NCBI GenBank assembly: GCA_038244055.1
Contig: JBBRTW010000124.1
Coordinates: forward strand, 1-16,121
From: DASPKW01 sp038244055
Lineage (GTDB): Bacteria; Planctomycetota; Phycisphaerae; Tepidisphaerales; Tepidisphaeraceae
DNA: 16,121 nt
Reading direction: 5' to 3'
The notes beneath the pieces were generated by a model. That model was given only the letters and a program-made list of their open reading frames with translations. It did no database searches and was not told the origin of the DNA. Both the position numbers and the translations under genes were made by a program. Positions within the stretch are counted from its first letter, which is position 1. Each line of letters begins with the position of its first letter. Below are positions 14,356 through 16,121 of this stretch, in pieces.

Positions 14356-14494
14356 CGTCGAAGAAGGTTTGCATCGATAATGTTCGCATCGCGAAGCTGC
14401 CAAACCAGCTCATTTCGGCGGATTGTCCCGCGCAACATCTTCGCCATCACGCCCCTTGGGATTCGATCGCGATCGTTTCGAGAACTCCTCGCCT

Positions 14495-14722
14495 TCACGC
14501 CGAAAGTCTACGCACGTACACAGCCCCATGCTTGGCGAGTTCTTCCACGTTGCCCTCGTTGGCCAGGCGCTGGAGTTCATCGAGCCAGCGCAGCGCGGGC
14601 GGCTCAAGGCAGGGTTCCGACGGATCGGCATCGGGTATGACGGCGTCGACTTCAACGCGAACCGCGCAGTTGTCCGCGTGAATCCACTTCGAAAGTTTGA
14701 CGCGTTTACCGTCAATTTGCAT
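14495..14722 (-). CDS. Small acidic protein next to DUF4258, possible antitoxin
   Basis: A 75-residue minus-strand gene. The ATG at 14722 has a good ribosome site (GAGG six bases upstream) and lies 23 bases after the DUF4258 stop, which supports translation. The N-terminal half (MQIDGKRVKLSKWIHAD, then NCAVRVEVDAVIPD) looks like beta strands. Residues 42-62 form an acidic helix (ALRWLDELQRLANEGNVEEL), followed by KHGAVYVRR. I recognise no named family. Small size, acidic helix and coupling to a DUF4258 gene suggest a toxin-antitoxin-like pair, but no DNA-binding motif is seen. Confidence 0.6.
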   Translation of the reverse strand: MQIDGKRVKLSKWIHADNCAVRVEVDAVIPDADPSEPCLEPPALRWLDELQRLANEGNVEELAKHGAVYVRRLSA

Positions 14723-14745
14723 AAGCCACCTCGCATTCGCTGGAG

Positions 14746-15024
14746 CTAAATGAAATGCACCGTTACAAGTTTAGCAAGCCGCGACCTCGCAATCCAAGCC
14801 CAAACCACGCGGATTTCAGTCCCGTCCGGAAGTGACTGCTCCAGAACGATGCTGGGATTGGGCGCATCCAATGGCCGCTCTTCGACCAGAATCGCCTCAT
14901 CAAGCTCAGCCAGGACCTGCCATAGCTCGATCCGACGTTGGCGAAGGCGCTCGTCGGCGTGGTTGCCGACAATGAACCGTTCATCATCGACAGCATCCCG
15001 AATTTCATCGAAGAGCGTCGCCAT
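14746..15024 (-). CDS. DUF4258 family protein, toxin-like
   Basis: A 92-residue minus-strand protein, ATG 15024 with GAAGGG nine bases upstream, starting 27 bases after the thiC stop. The pattern fits DUF4258: NHADERLRQRRI (21-32, the conserved His and Arg), WQVLAELDEAILVEERP (35-51), then a strand-rich end RVVWAWIA and LAKLVTVHFI (72-92). DUF4258 proteins often lie beside small antitoxin-like genes and are thought related to RelE-like toxins, though activity is largely unproven. The next gene is a small acidic protein. The order thiC, DUF4258, small protein on one strand with tight gaps suggests one transcript. Confidence 0.78.
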   Translation of the reverse strand: MATLFDEIRDAVDDERFIVGNHADERLRQRRIELWQVLAELDEAILVEERPLDAPNPSIVLEQSLPDGTEIRVVWAWIARSRLAKLVTVHFI

Positions 15025-15051
15025 TTCAACAATCCCTTCGCTACGCGCGCC

Positions 15052-16121
15052 CTATAGGCCCAACTCATTCACCTTCACCCCATGCGCCTTCAGCGTCCCC
15101 ACCTGCACTAACTTCGCCTTGCCCGCATCCGCCACCTCATCCGAATGACACGCCGCCTTCTTCCCCTTGTGCGCCAGTTTCAAAATCTCCGCCTGCGATA
15201 ACACGCCGCGTTTTTCGAGGATTTCCTTCCCTTCTTCCGAGACGCCGGGTGAGGCGATCGCCTTCTTCACGGGCTGCGATCCCTCATCCTTCCCCGAATA
15301 GAACTCGTTGATTTCCTTGGAAATCCGCACCGAGCACCAGTCGTGCCCGCACATGGCGCAGAAATCGGTGTCCACTTCCAGATCCTCATCGTGATACGCC
15401 CGCGCCAGATCGGGGTCGAACGAGAGCTCGAAATGCTTCTGCCAGTTCAGCGCCGCCCGGGCCTTGGTCAGCTCATCATCGCGATCGCGCGAGCCGGGGA
15501 TGCCCAGGGCGACGTCGGCCGCGTGCGCCGCGATTTTGTACGCCACGCACCCCTGCTTCACATCATCCTTCTTCGGCAGCCCCAGATGCTCCTTGGGGGT
15601 CACATAGCAGAGCATCGAAGCCCCATGATACCCCGCGCTAGTCGCGCCGATGCAGCTCGTGATGTGGTCGTATCCCGGAAAAATGTCCGTCACCAGCGGG
15701 CCAAGCACATAGAACGGCGCGCCATGGCAAAGCTGCCGCTGCAGTTTCATGTTGTACTCGATCTGATCGAAGGGAACGTGCCCCGGACCTTCCACCATCA
15801 CCTGGCAACCCCTGGCCCAGGCGCGCTCGGTCAGTTCGCCCAGTGTCGCCAGCTCGCGCAATTGCGCCTCATCGGTGGCATCCGCCAGCCCGCCCGGCCG
15901 CAATCCATCGCCCAGCGAGAACGATACATCGTACTGCCGCATGATGTCGCAGATCTCATCGAACAGCGTGTACATCGGATTCTGCTTGTTGTGCGTGATC
16001 ATCCACTTGGCCAGCAGGCTCCCGCCCCGCGAGACGATCCCGATCAGCCGCTTGCGCACCAGCGGCAAATGCTCGCGCAAAACCCCCGCGTGAATCGTGA
16101 AATAATCCACCCCCTGCCGCG
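15052..16121 (-). CDS. thiC: Phosphomethylpyrimidine synthase ThiC, C-terminal part (5' cut by window edge)
   Basis: ThiC converts aminoimidazole ribotide to hydroxymethylpyrimidine phosphate for thiamine, using a [4Fe-4S] cluster and S-adenosylmethionine. The minus-strand frame stays open through the right edge of the window; 355 residues are visible, with the N-terminus missing. Family landmarks are plain: VDYFTIHAGVL near the edge, SRGGSLLAKWM, SFSLGDGLRPG, MVEGPGHVPFDQIEYNM, FYVLGPLVTDIFPGYDHIT, IGATSAGYHGASMLCYVTP and the C-terminal cluster motif CAMCGHDWC (C-x2-C-x4-C). After the usual end near EFYSGKDEG a further ~75 residues follow (KKAIASPGVSEEGKEIL onward). Its own promoter, and a TPP riboswitch if present, would lie outside the window. 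Confidence 0.97.
   Translation of the reverse strand, partial: RQGVDYFTIHAGVLREHLPLVRKRLIGIVSRGGSLLAKWMITHNKQNPMYTLFDEICDIMRQYDVSFSLGDGLRPGGLADATDEAQLRELATLGELTERAWARGCQVMVEGPGHVPFDQIEYNMKLQRQLCHGAPFYVLGPLVTDIFPGYDHITSCIGATSAGYHGASMLCYVTPKEHLGLPKKDDVKQGCVAYKIAAHAADVALGIPGSRDRDDELTKARAALNWQKHFELSFDPDLARAYHDEDLEVDTDFCAMCGHDWCSVRISKEINEFYSGKDEGSQPVKKAIASPGVSEEGKEILEKRGVLSQAEILKLAHKGKKAACHSDEVADAGKAKLVQVGTLKAHGVKVNELGL

Noticed and set aside
14746..15024. Shared TLFDEI string in the DUF4258 N-terminus and in ThiC
   Set aside because: A short match between adjacent genes suggested partial duplication, but it is limited to a few residues and the ThiC segment is conserved family-wide. Chance is the simpler reading.
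15052..16121. TPP riboswitch for thiC
   Set aside because: The 5' end of thiC is beyond the window edge, so no leader can be examined.

Overview
The window is about 60% GC and gene-dense, on both strands. It suggests a member of the Planctomycetota, perhaps Phycisphaerae-like. This is inferred from the gene mix: an ECF sigma/anti-sigma pair, a stand-alone STN-type protein, Uma2 and DUF4058 family genes, a Tat-exported sugar-isomerase-like protein, and a DUF3142 protein next to a large secreted TPR-like protein. It is also inferred from many short dispersed palindromes and tandem repeats between genes. There is no 16S rRNA or other taxonomic marker, so this stays an inference.

Layout. (1) 1-2599, plus strand: the end of an ECF sigma factor, a membrane-anchored anti-sigma-like protein with a three-fold internal repeat, then, after a palindrome-rich spacer, a secreted protein with three STN-like modules. 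(2) 2738-3760, plus: cdsA with a TTG start, for phospholipid synthesis. (3) 3830-4750, plus: a secreted SGNH-hydrolase-like protein. (4) 4760-5428, minus: a DUF4058 protein with a GTG start. (5) 5561-6481, plus: a Tat-exported hydroxypyruvate-isomerase-like TIM barrel. (6) 6623-8025, plus: an Uma2 protein and a zinc-ribbon/TPR protein. (7) 8191-9880, minus: a small lipoprotein gene followed by an HExxH metallopeptidase. (8) 10016-13577, minus: a DUF3142 protein followed by a large secreted TPR-like protein. (9) 13629-14339, minus: a second Uma2 protein. (10) 14495 to the right edge, minus: thiC, a DUF4258 protein and a small acidic protein in one tight run. Both ends cut a gene: the sigma factor lacks its N-terminus and thiC lacks its N-terminus.

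How the genes relate. The first three genes look like an envelope signalling unit (sigma, membrane anti-sigma, STN protein). cdsA and thiC are housekeeping. The secreted hydrolase, isomerase, peptidase, DUF3142 and TPR proteins fit a large periplasm or envelope. The Uma2, DUF4058 and DUF4258 genes look like accessory PD-(D/E)xK or toxin-like genes. Several of these lone genes have a sigma-70 -10 hexamer only 5-8 bases before a start codon, which suggests leaderless mRNAs.

No rRNA, tRNA, CRISPR array, transposase, integrase or origin was seen. No gene-free stretch exceeds 300 bases. The longest gaps are 1180-1357 (palindromic repeats), 8026-8190 (a long inverted repeat between convergent genes), 14340-14494 (a promoter) and 6482-6622 (tandem repeats and a promoter). 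I saw no large mobile or defence island. The strongest candidates for something undescribed are the sigma/anti-sigma/STN unit and the thiC-linked DUF4258 pair.
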